Assembly (NCBI GenBank): GCA_963744575.1
Contig: CAVUUF010000025.1
Span: forward strand, 248,001-312,000
Length of the DNA: 64,000 nucleotides
Source of the DNA: Palsa-504 sp963744575
GTDB lineage: Bacteria; Actinomycetota; Actinomycetes; Streptosporangiales; Streptosporangiaceae
Reading direction: 5' to 3'
The notes under the pieces were generated by a model that did not search any database, was not told where the DNA came from, and was given only the letters and a program-made list of their open reading frames with translations. Of this stretch, positions 34,829 to 41,806 are shown piece by piece. The position numbers and the translations under genes are program-made. Each line of letters opens with the position of its first letter. The stretch's first letter is position 1.

Positions 34829-35050
34829 CCGCGCCTCGCCCCGCGCCTCGCCCCGTGCCCGCCTCGCCCCGCGCCTCGCCCCGTGCCTCGCCCCGTGCCC
34901 GCCTCGCCCCGTGCCCGCCTCGCCCCGTGCCCGCCTCGCCCCGTGCCCGCCTCGCCCCGTGCCCGCCTCGCCCCGTGCCCGCCTCGCCCCGTGCCTCGCC
35001 CGCCCCGTGCCTCGCCCGCCCCGTGCCTCGCCCGCCCCGTGCCTCGCCTC
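34829..35050. repeat. C-rich tandem-repeat tract (12- and 16-bp units)
   Basis: Roughly 220 bp of CGCCCCGTGCCCGCCT (16 bp) and CGCCCCGTGCCT (12 bp) units, at least six exact copies of the 16-mer in a row near 34895-34990, then a variant CTCGCCCGCCCCGTGC. The + strand carries almost no A. The complementary strand has many runs of three or more G, so it could form G-quadruplexes. Apparent ORFs across it are repeat artefacts. Confidence 0.9.
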
Positions 35051-35097
35051 GGTGCCGGTCCATTCCCGCCCCGTCCCCGCGGCGGGTTACACTGAAA

Positions 35098-35117
35098 ATA
35101 GTAGGACGTCCTACTAT
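35098..35117. promoter_or_regulatory. Perfect 20-bp palindromic operator upstream of the mutase gene
   Basis: ATAGTAGGAC followed directly by its reverse complement GTCCTACTAT. It lies 25 bp before the mutase ATG, just after a TTACACT that could serve as a -10 element. Placement fits repressor binding at the transcription start. The regulator is unknown; the MarR protein at 32007 is one candidate. Confidence 0.75.
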
Positions 35118-35142
35118 CTCGATGCAGCACCCGGAGGGGATC

Positions 35143-36801
35143 ATGAACGCAGGGCGGGAGCGCTGGCGCCGCCGGTTCGACCAGGCGGCCAAGCGCGACG
35201 CGGACTTCACCACGCTGTCCGGCCTCGAGGTCGATCCGGTCTACGGGCCACCGAACGGTGCGGTGGTGCCGGACTTCGACCGGATCGGCTGGCCGGGGGA
35301 GTTCCCGTTCACCCGGGGCATCCACGCCACTGGGTACCGCGGCAAGCCGTGGACGGTCCGCCAGTTCTCCGGGTTCGGCAACGCGCAGCAGACCAACGAG
35401 CGGTACAAGATGCTGCTGGCGGCCGGGGGCGCGGGGCTCTCGGTGGCCTTCGACATGCCCACCCTGATGGGCCGCGACTCCGACGACCCGCGTTCGCTGG
35501 GCGAGGTGGGGCACTGCGGCGTGGCCATCGACTCGGCCGCCGACATGGACGTGCTGTTCGAGGGCATCCCGCTGGCCGACACCACCACCTCGATGACGAT
35601 CAGCGGGCCGGCCGTGCCGATCTTCTGCATGTACCTGGTGGCCGCCGAGCGCCAGGGCGCGGACCTGTCCAAGCTGGACGGCACGCTGCAGACCGACATC
35701 TTCAAGGAGTACATCGCGCAGAAGGAGTGGCTGTTCGCGCCGAAGCCGCACCTGCGCCTCATCGGTGACCTGATGGAGTACTGCGGCCGGAACATCCCCC
35801 GCTACAAGCCGCTGTCGGTGTCCGGCTACCACATCAGGGAGGCGGGCTCGACGGCCGCCCAGGAACTGGCGTTCACGCTGGCCGACGGGTTCGGCTACGT
35901 GGAACTCGGCCTCTCCCGCGGCCTGGACGTGGACGAGTTCGCGCCGGGCCTGTCGTTCTTCTTCGACGCGCACGTCGACTTCTTCGAGGAGATCGCCAAG
36001 TTCCGCGCCGCCCGGCGGATCTGGGCCCGCTGGCTGCGCGACGTCTACGGCGCGCGTACCGAGCGGGCCCAGTGGCTGCGCTTCCACACCCAGACGGCGG
36101 GCGTCTCGCTGACCGCGCAACAGCCGGACAACAACATCGTCCGGACCGCGGTCGAGGCGTTGGCCGCCGTGCTCGGCGGCACCAACTCGCTGCACACCAA
36201 CGCCCTGGACGAGGTACTGGCGCTGCCCGGCGAGGCGGCGGCCGAGACCGCGCTGCGCACCCAGCAGGTGATCATGGAGGAGACCGGGGTGGTGAACGTC
36301 TCCGACCCGCTCGGCGGGTCCTGGTACGTGGAGGCGCTGACCGACCGGATCGAGGCCGAAGCGGAGGCGGTGTTCGCCCGGATCCGCGAGATGAGCTCGG
36401 ACGGCTCGATGACCGACGGGATCCTGCAGGGCATCGAGAACGGCTGGTTCATCGGCGAGATCGCCGAGGCCTCGTTCGCCTACCAGCAGAAGCTGGAGAA
36501 GGGCGAGAAGAAGATCGTGGGCGTGAACGCCCACGTCAACACGGTGGCCAAGCCGTTGGAGATCCTGCGGATCAGCCCCGAGGTGGAACGCGAGCAGGGC
36601 CGCGCACTAGCCCGCCGCCGGGCCGGACGTGACCAGCTGGCCGTGGACGCGACCCTATCCGCGCTGGTCGCCGCGGCGCGCACCGAGGAGAACCTGGTCC
36701 CGCCGATGCTGGACGCCGCCCGCGCCGAAGCCACCCTCGGCGAGATCTGCGGCGCCCTGCGCACCGAATGGGGCGCCTACACCGAGCCCGCCGCCTTCTG
36801 A
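35143..36801 (+). CDS. icmA: Acyl-CoA mutase large subunit, isobutyryl-CoA mutase type
   Basis: The 552-residue protein is the substrate-binding TIM-barrel subunit without a B12-binding domain, so it needs a separate small subunit not in the window. Specificity residues are Phe75 (RQFSGF) and Gln193 (YIAQKEWLF), 118 residues apart, matching Phe80/Gln198 of isobutyryl-CoA mutase; methylmalonyl-CoA mutase has Tyr/Arg there. It should interconvert isobutyryl- and n-butyryl-CoA using adenosylcobalamin, repaired by MeaB. The ATG 35143 has GGAGGGG seven nt before it. A perfect palindrome lies just upstream. Confidence 0.88.
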   Translation: MNAGRERWRRRFDQAAKRDADFTTLSGLEVDPVYGPPNGAVVPDFDRIGWPGEFPFTRGIHATGYRGKPWTVRQFSGFGNAQQTNERYKMLLAAGGAGLSVAFDMPTLMGRDSDDPRSLGEVGHCGVAIDSAADMDVLFEGIPLADTTTSMTISGPAVPIFCMYLVAAERQGADLSKLDGTLQTDIFKEYIAQKEWLFAPKPHLRLIGDLMEYCGRNIPRYKPLSVSGYHIREAGSTAAQELAFTLADGFGYVELGLSRGLDVDEFAPGLSFFFDAHVDFFEEIAKFRAARRIWARWLRDVYGARTERAQWLRFHTQTAGVSLTAQQPDNNIVRTAVEALAAVLGGTNSLHTNALDEVLALPGEAAAETALRTQQVIMEETGVVNVSDPLGGSWYVEALTDRIEAEAEAVFARIREMSSDGSMTDGILQGIENGWFIGEIAEASFAYQQKLEKGEKKIVGVNAHVNTVAKPLEILRISPEVEREQGRALARRRAGRDQLAVDATLSALVAAARTEENLVPPMLDAARAEATLGEICGALRTEWGAYTEPAAF

Positions 36802-37169
36802 CCAAAACGCCTGCCCCGCTCCACCCGCCTGCACTGCCCCGCTCCACCCGGGCAGTATGCGCGACTCGCAAGCACAGCCGCCCGCGTAGCCTGCGCCCGG
36901 TGGTTCTGCATCAAGCTTCCGGCCTGGCGCTCAGCCGATGTCTCATTGGCTCCCTCGATCACACCAGTAACAGCCTCACGTATATTTATTCGACGATCTG
37001 GAAATTAACGTGGAGGATTCGGGCTCCTGGGAGGATTTGGGAGTCTATAGGGTACAAAAGTCTCCCCGGAGACCATTTCCTCCAAGATCTTCTTCTGATT
37101 GGGCGCGCCATGGGTCACTCGCACAACATGGGGCACATAACTCAGGCCCGCGAAGCGGGATGAGTCGCT
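36802..37169. other. Intergenic region with an AT-richer stretch
   Basis: 368 bp separating core metabolism from the accessory block. Bases about 36960-37110 are clearly lower in GC than their surroundings (TATATTTATTCGACG, GAAATTAACG). A 70-codon ORF from GTG 37010 has no ribosome site or recognisable similarity and is not annotated. It may be a remnant of transferred DNA. Confidence 0.4.
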
Positions 37170-37568
37170 CTAAGGTAGGCCGGGAGACGCAACCGGCAGC
37201 CTGGCATCCTTGGCGGCACTGAGCAGGCGCTCGTCGTAGCTCACGAACGCGGTCAGGTCCCGCCTCACCGCCAGCGCCGAGGCCAGGTGGATGGCTTGTG
37301 CCGGGCTCAGATCTTGCGGGGGCAAGGTGGCGGAGTCGTCGAGCACGTCGGCGCTCAGCGCGACCCGCGCTATCCGCTTGAGCACCTTGTAGCTGCGCGG
37401 CAGCGCACCGGGCTCGGCCCGCCAGACGGCTCGCGGCAGCTCCGCCCGGTGCAGCGCACTCGACACCAGCGGCTGGCCGGCCCGCTCGGCGAGCCAGTGC
37501 GCCAGCGCCGCGGATTCGGGCTCGGTCACGGCCAGCTTGACCAATGCGGAGGAGTCGAGGTAGATCAC
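37170..37568 (-). CDS. VapC-like PIN-domain toxin
   Basis: 132 residues with PIN-domain acidic residues: Asp5 in IYLDSSALVKL, Glu in HRAELPRAVWR, and the C-terminal Asp pair in LSPAQAIHLASAL / FVSYDERLLSAA. VapC toxins are Mg2+-dependent RNases. Start GTG 37568 is supported by GGAGGG six nt upstream; a longer open frame has no homology. The preceding gene encodes a Phd/YefM-type antitoxin, so this is a type II toxin-antitoxin pair. Confidence 0.85.
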   Translation of the reverse strand: MIYLDSSALVKLAVTEPESAALAHWLAERAGQPLVSSALHRAELPRAVWRAEPGALPRSYKVLKRIARVALSADVLDDSATLPPQDLSPAQAIHLASALAVRRDLTAFVSYDERLLSAAKDARLPVASPGLP

Positions 37569-37611
37569 CGCCGGCCCTCCGCCTTGGCCCGCCCTTCGGT
37601 CTCGTCGGCAC

Positions 37612-38076
37612 TCATCGCCGGCCCTTCGCCTTGCCCCGTCCCTGGGCCACGACGCCGCCCGCCGTCCCGCCACCCGCGGCCCGGCTGCTCGGCGGACCGG
37701 TCGCCTGCGCCGGGTAGGGCTCCAAGTCGCCGACGCCGCCCGGTTCTTCGGCCGGCTCCGTGATCCCCGCCGCGATCAGCCGTTCCAGCGGGCTGCCCGG
37801 CTCTCCGGCCGGCACGAGCTGGGCCACCAGCCGTCCCCGGTTGGTGATGTCCACCGTGTAACCCTTCTCCGCGAGGTCAACGTAGACGCTCGCGTGCTGG
37901 CGCAGTTCCCTGATCCCGATGCGATGCCGGGCCGGGGTCCGCCCGGTGGCCTCCGCGCGCGACGCGGGCCGGCCGGGTTCTCTGGACCCGGCACCCCGGC
38001 CTTCGCTGGTGGCCAGGCCCGGTTCGCGCCGCCCCGCGCTCGCCGGAACCGGATCGCGTCCCGGAGTGTCACTCAT
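37612..38076 (-). CDS. Phd/YefM-type antitoxin with long disordered tails
   Basis: Residues about 52-90 (IGIRELRQHASVYVDLAEKGYTVDITNRGRLVAQLVPA) match the Phd/YefM DNA-binding antitoxin domain. It is longer than usual (154 residues): an N-terminal Arg/Gly/Pro-rich tail of about 50 residues precedes the domain and a C-terminal tail, expected to bind the toxin, follows it. ATG 38076 is preferred. It lies 43 bp upstream of the VapC-like gene and likely autoregulates through the inverted repeat at 38082-38108. Confidence 0.8.
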   Translation of the reverse strand: MSDTPGRDPVPASAGRREPGLATSEGRGAGSREPGRPASRAEATGRTPARHRIGIRELRQHASVYVDLAEKGYTVDITNRGRLVAQLVPAGEPGSPLERLIAAGITEPAEEPGGVGDLEPYPAQATGPPSSRAAGGGTAGGVVAQGRGKAKGRR

Positions 38077-38081
38077 CGTGC

Positions 38082-38108
38082 CACCGTAGCACAAAGGATG
38101 CTACCGTG
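38082..38108. promoter_or_regulatory. Inverted-repeat operator before the toxin-antitoxin operon
   Basis: Arms CACCGTAGCA and TGCTACCGTG, 7-nt spacer, 9 of 10 positions complementary, starting 6 bp upstream of the antitoxin ATG. This is the expected place for antitoxin autoregulation. Confidence 0.65.
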
Positions 38109-38245
38109 ATGGATGATGCGCCAGCGCCGAAGCATCGCGTCGGCTCCACGCCGCGCCACGCCCGCGCCGCCAAGCGCCACGCCCGCGCCAGGCCGGCGCC
38201 GCCAAGCGCCACGCTCACGCTGCCCAGCGTCACACCGCGCGAACG

Positions 38246-39157
38246 CTACGCCCCTTCCCCGCCCTGGCGCCGGTCGATCTGGCGCTGAGCCTCGGCGATG
38301 ACGCGCCCCACGTCCCGTCCGAACCGGACGTCACATGGATGCCCCGTGCGGCCCGAACGAATGTTGGCGGTCAGCTCGGCCAGCGCGGTGCGCAGCGGCG
38401 GCGCGGGATCGTTCGTCCCGGTGGGCGCGGCCGACCGGCCGGCCTCTCCCCAGACAAACGCCTCGAAGCCCGCGGCCTTGTCGCCCGCGCCCTGCGAGAC
38501 GGTCACCGCGCTGCTCGCCCCGCCCTGGTGGTGCAGGATCAGGTGGCTGACGTCGCCCGGGCCCGCGTCGGCGGTCACAGCGCTCACCGGTCCGAGGGCC
38601 GCCCACAGCAGCGAGACCACGTGCGGGGCGATGTCCCACAGCGCGCCCTTCTGTCGCCGCCACGGGGTGTTGAACGGGCTGGACTCGAGCAATGAGGACC
38701 CGAACCAGGACGCGACGCCGCCCGTCCACCCGCCGCGTGCCGTCACGTCGGCCAGCCACGCCCGGATCTCCGCCCGGAACCTGAGGGTGAAGAAGACGAT
38801 AGACGCGACCTGGCTTTGGGTGACCGCCGCGACCAGGTCGTCCGCCTCGGCCTCGGAGACGGCGACGGGCTTCTCCAGCAGCAGGTGCTTGCCGGCCCGG
38901 GCGGCGGACATGGCGATGGGCGCCTGCACGTCCGGCGGGATCGCGAATGCGACGCCGTCGACCGCGGCCAGGAACGCGTCGAACTCCTCGTAGGCCGTGG
39001 CGTCGAACCCGGCCGCAAGCCGCGCCGCGGCTTGCGGGTTCCGGCCCCAGACCGCGACCAGCTCGATGCCCTCGGCAGAAGCGAGCGCGGGCGCGTGCGC
39101 GACGCGCGCCCAGTAGCCGGTGCCGACCAGGCCGAACCTCAGCGTCGGCGTTGTCAT
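38246..39157 (-). CDS. Gfo/Idh/MocA-family NAD(P)-dependent oxidoreductase
   Basis: About 303 residues with the N-terminal Rossmann motif FGLVGTGYWARVAHAPAL and the family EKP motif in KHLLLEKPVAVSEAEADDLV, which contains the catalytic Lys. The C-terminal half is the usual dimerisation/substrate domain. Enzymes of this family oxidise or reduce sugars, inositols or related polyols. The ATG 39157 is the homology-based start; the upstream open frame reads through short direct repeats and a hydrophobic stretch that is probably not translated. Confidence 0.8.
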   Translation of the reverse strand: MTTPTLRFGLVGTGYWARVAHAPALASAEGIELVAVWGRNPQAAARLAAGFDATAYEEFDAFLAAVDGVAFAIPPDVQAPIAMSAARAGKHLLLEKPVAVSEAEADDLVAAVTQSQVASIVFFTLRFRAEIRAWLADVTARGGWTGGVASWFGSSLLESSPFNTPWRRQKGALWDIAPHVVSLLWAALGPVSAVTADAGPGDVSHLILHHQGGASSAVTVSQGAGDKAAGFEAFVWGEAGRSAAPTGTNDPAPPLRTALAELTANIRSGRTGHPCDVRFGRDVGRVIAEAQRQIDRRQGGEGA

Positions 39158-39244
39158 CCCATCCCATCCTTCCGTCTGCCAGACCCACGCCACCACCGCG
39201 ACCCAGGCCACCATCGCGACCAAGGCCACCATACGGAAAACGAA

Positions 39245-39277
39245 GTGCCCCGCGGGCCAGGAAGGCCCGCGGGGCAC
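39245..39277 (-). terminator. Strong hairpin terminator
   Basis: Perfect 14-bp stem (GTGCCCCGCGGGCC / GGCCCGCGGGGCAC) with a 5-nt loop. On the minus strand it is followed by TTCGTTTT. It probably terminated the truncated membrane-protein gene. Confidence 0.8.
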
Positions 39278-39291
39278 CGCCCCCGTCGGCG

Positions 39292-39629
39292 TTACCGGGC
39301 GCTGACCGCACGGCCGGCGTCACGGCCAATCGCAGAACCGGCGAAGACCTCGGCCTGCCGACCCCGAGCCACAGCCCCGCGGGCCCTGGCCGCGAGCATG
39401 CCGGTCCGGGCGAGCAGCATCGCGATGGCCATGAAGATGAGGCTGTCGGTCAGGGCCCCCACGGTGATCTGGCTGGTGACCATCCAGTGGCCGAGCGAGG
39501 CGCCGAACACGTGGCTGGAACCGTAGGCGAAGTACAGCCGGCCGCCCACCACGGCGATCCAGACCAGCGCGTAGGGCAGGCCCGCGTGCGAGACCACCCG
39601 GCCGGTCGGCGCGTCGTAACTGACCCGCC
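39292..39629 (-). pseudogene. C-terminal fragment of an integral membrane protein
   Basis: The frame from a stop near 39635 reads VSYDAPTGRVVSHAGLPYALVWIAVVGGRLYFAYG, followed by ITVGALTDSLIFMAIAMLLART: two or three membrane helices resembling the C-terminal half of a conserved actinobacterial multi-pass protein. The N-terminal half is missing because the sequence abuts a histidine-kinase fragment on the other strand at about 39620. A 101-residue product from GTG 39597 is possible but probably non-functional. Confidence 0.55.
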
Positions 39630-40060
39630 GCGCCTACCTGGTCCGGGCCGAGCAGGCCGAGCACATGCTGGCCGAGACCCGCCGGGCCCGGGAGGCCGAG
39701 ATGCACGCGGCCGCGCTCGCCGAACGGGCCAGGATCGCCCGTGACATCCACGACGTGCTCGCCCACTCGCTGGCCGCGGTCTCGGTCAACCTGCAGGCCG
39801 CCGAGGGCCTGCTGGCCGCGGACTCATTGCCCGCGGACAATCCCGAACTCACCAAGGCGATCGAGTGCATCGACCGGGCCGGGACGCTGACCAGGGAGGG
39901 CCTGGCCGCGGCCCGCCGGGCCGTGCTGGCCCTGCGCGAGGACGCGGCGCCGCTGCCCGACCAGCTGTCCTCGCTGGCCGCGCAGTACCGCGCGGCCGGG
40001 GACCTGGCCGTGCAGCTCGCCATCACCGGCGAGCCGCGGCCGCTAGCCGAGCCGTCACCA
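39620..40060 (+). pseudogene. Histidine-kinase fragment truncated at both ends
   Basis: In frame after a TAA at 39617-39619, the sequence reads RRAYLVRAEQAEHMLAETRR and then the HisKA_3 motif ERARIARDIHDVLAHSLAAVSVNLQAAEGLL with the phospho-acceptor His. After ITGEPRPL (about 40045) similarity to kinases stops, and the ORF runs into repeats until 40213. The sensor domain and the whole ATPase domain are missing, so no kinase activity is possible. Confidence 0.75.
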
Positions 40061-40078
40061 CCCAGCTATGAGCAAGCC

Positions 40079-40114
40079 CCCGCGGGGGGCGGTCCCTCCC
40101 CGTCCCCCCGCGGG
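40079..40114. other. Perfect 11-bp hairpin at the kinase-fragment boundary
   Basis: CCCGCGGGGGG and its exact complement flank a 14-nt loop. There is no T-tract. It lies where kinase similarity ends, so it may mark a rearrangement junction. Confidence 0.5.
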
Positions 40115-40222
40115 CAGCATGGACGTCCAGATCCTCGCCACCTGGCATGCCCACCTCGCCAACCCGACCTCGACCCCATCCACGCGCCGCACGCCACCGC
40201 CCCGCCGCCGTAGCCCGCCGCG

Positions 40223-40314
40223 CTAGCGCGCATCCGCTCCGGCCGCCGTGGCGCGCATCCGCTCCGGCCGCCCTAGCGCGCATCCGCTCCGGCCGCCCTA
40301 GCGCGTATCCGCCC
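40223..40314. repeat. Tandem 25-bp repeats, about 3.7 copies
   Basis: Units beginning CTAGCGCGCATCCGCTCC occur at 40223, 40248 (first two bases changed) and 40273, with a partial copy at 40298. The surrounding 40115-40487 holds no recognisable gene. Confidence 0.85.
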
Positions 40315-40395
40315 ATCCGGCCCGCTGCGCGCTTTCCCGCCTGCCCCGCGAGCCGCACCAGCCCCGCCGCTCAAGCCCGCTCCGGCCGGGAAACA

Positions 40396-40437
40396 GCATC
40401 GATGCCACAGCGATGTCGCCAGGGCAACATCGCTGCC
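40396..40437. repeat. Copy B of the dispersed 42-bp repeat
   Basis: Same orientation and length as 2308-2349: GCATCGATGCCACAGCGATG, an intervening GC-rich segment, then ACATCGCTGCC. It sits in the gap between the kinase remnant and the DUF1801 gene. Confidence 0.7.
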
Positions 40438-40487
40438 AGACTCAGGTGCGCGAGCCGGCCGGACTCAGGTAAGTGACCTGGTCAGAA

Positions 40488-40829
40488 TCAGGGTTCCAGG
40501 GCGGCGCTGACCAGGCCGAGCAACTCGTCGTCGGTGATGGCCGCCGCGTCCTCGGGCCGCAGCCTGATCGTGCCTTTGCTGGCCCGCAGCTCGGGATGGC
40601 GGTCGGCGAAGCCGCCGTCACGGCCCTGCCCCCAGCCGTAGATCGAGATCCCGTGCTGCCAGGCGCCGGCGAACAGTCGGCGCTTGCCGACCTTGTAGGT
40701 CGGCATCTGGTAGGAAAGCACCACGTCGGCGTCCGGGTACGCGGTCAGGATCAGGTTGTGGACCCGGTCGAACAGCGCACGGTGCGCCGGGTCGACCGCG
40801 TCGATGTAGCGACGCACGGCTTCATCCAT
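40488..40829 (-). CDS. DUF1801 (YdhG-like) domain protein
   Basis: A 113-residue single-domain protein with the DUF1801 pattern (RYIDAVDPAHRALFDRVHNLILTAYPDADVVLSYQMPTYKVGKRRLFAGAW, GTIRLRPEDAAAITDDELLGLV). The fold resembles frataxin/YdhG proteins; function is unknown. ATG 40829 has GGAGG about 6-7 nt upstream. It lies downstream of the GNAT gene on the same strand with a 52-bp gap, so cotranscription is possible. Confidence 0.8.
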   Translation of the reverse strand: MDEAVRRYIDAVDPAHRALFDRVHNLILTAYPDADVVLSYQMPTYKVGKRRLFAGAWQHGISIYGWGQGRDGGFADRHPELRASKGTIRLRPEDAAAITDDELLGLVSAALEP

Positions 40830-40881
40830 CAAAGACCTCCCGCCACTGAGGACGCCCGGGCCGCCCGGAAACCATCGCACG

Positions 40882-41358
40882 TCAGAGGATTTTCTCGAAC
40901 CAGTGGTGCGCGTAGGGCTCGTCGTTGAACGCCGCCACCTCGCGGTACCCGGCCGAACGGTACAGGGCGACCGCCTCGCTCAGCGTCCGGTTGGTCTCCA
41001 GCCGCAGCACCCGGACGCCGTGCGCGACGGCGCGTGCCTCGAGCTCGGCCAGCAGCCGGCGGCCCAGGCCGAGCCCGCGGACCGAACCGGCCACCCACAT
41101 CCGCTTGATCTCGGCGGGCTCGCCCGGGTAGTGGAACTTCAGCGCGCCGCAGCCAACCGGCTCGCCGTGCAGCGTCGCGACCAGGAACAGGCCCGCGGGC
41201 GGGGTCATCTCGTGGTCGGCGGCGGAGATGCTGCGGGCCGGGTCGAAGCCGCCGTCGAAGCGCCCGGCCAGTTCCTGGACATAGGCCCGCAGGCAGTGCC
41301 GGGCGCCGGGGTCCCGCGGGTCGCGCACGCCGATTTGGATGGCCGAGGCCGTCATCAA
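40882..41358 (-). CDS. GNAT-family N-acetyltransferase
   Basis: 158 residues with the acetyl-CoA-binding motif A (IKRMWVAGSVRGLGLGRRLLAELEARA) and motif B (LRLETNRTLSEAVALYRSAGYREV). The acceptor is unknown. It starts MMTASAIQIG at 41358. Confidence 0.85.
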   Translation of the reverse strand: MMTASAIQIGVRDPRDPGARHCLRAYVQELAGRFDGGFDPARSISAADHEMTPPAGLFLVATLHGEPVGCGALKFHYPGEPAEIKRMWVAGSVRGLGLGRRLLAELEARAVAHGVRVLRLETNRTLSEAVALYRSAGYREVAAFNDEPYAHHWFEKIL

Positions 41359-41806
41359 CTGGAGCCCAGGTTAAGCCGCACGCAGGCTCCTGACTCTGGC
41401 CCCGGGCGGGCCGAACCGCCGGATCGCCTCGATTATGGCCATTCTCTGACTATATTGACGTCCTCCCCCGCCCAGATGGACAGGGGATTCCTCCAGTGCG
41501 GCTGACAACTTCGGAGGATTACTGTCATGGCAGGCACGTGGTTCCCGCGCTCGACGCGCACCCGGGGCTTGCCTCGTTCTGAGCGGCGGCGCTTGTGCCG
41601 GGCTTGGTCAAAGATTGCCCCACAGCGCCGACGAAGGCGTCGCCTACCTCGGCCGCGCACTGTGACGACCGCCCGTCGCGCCCAGGACATGAAACCCGGT
41701 CCCCGAGCGTTACAACGCCCTGGGAGTTCTAATTTCACGGCGCCCGGCCCCGGCTAAAAGCACCGGCCCGGATCAGCTAGTGGCGCCAATACGGCAGGAT
41801 GGGATC
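41359..41806. other. Long intergenic region before the co-chaperone gene
   Basis: About 450 bp. It contains TATATTGACG near 41450 as a possible promoter element and one candidate small ORF (41527-41757). Otherwise no gene or RNA structure was recognised. Confidence 0.4.
41527..41757 (+). CDS. Possible small Arg-rich protein
   Basis: 76 codons from ATG 41527, preceded by CGGAGG with a 9-nt spacer. The product is very basic (runs such as RRRRRR, RPRTVTTARRAQ), with no recognisable family. Basic low-complexity frames are common by chance in this GC range, so it is weakly supported. Confidence 0.25.
   Translation: MAGTWFPRSTRTRGLPRSERRRLCRAWSKIAPQRRRRRRLPRPRTVTTARRAQDMKPGPRALQRPGSSNFTAPGPG

Noticed and set aside
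34829..35050. Possible CRISPR array
   Set aside because: Units are 12-16 bp and contiguous with no unique spacers, and there are no cas genes.
34593..35142. Cobalamin riboswitch upstream of the B12-dependent mutase
   Set aside because: No B12-box or conserved riboswitch structure was visible; the region is tandem repeat and a palindromic operator.
37010..37222. 70-codon ORF in the AT-richer gap
   Set aside because: No ribosome site, no recognisable similarity, and it runs into the antisense of the VapC gene.
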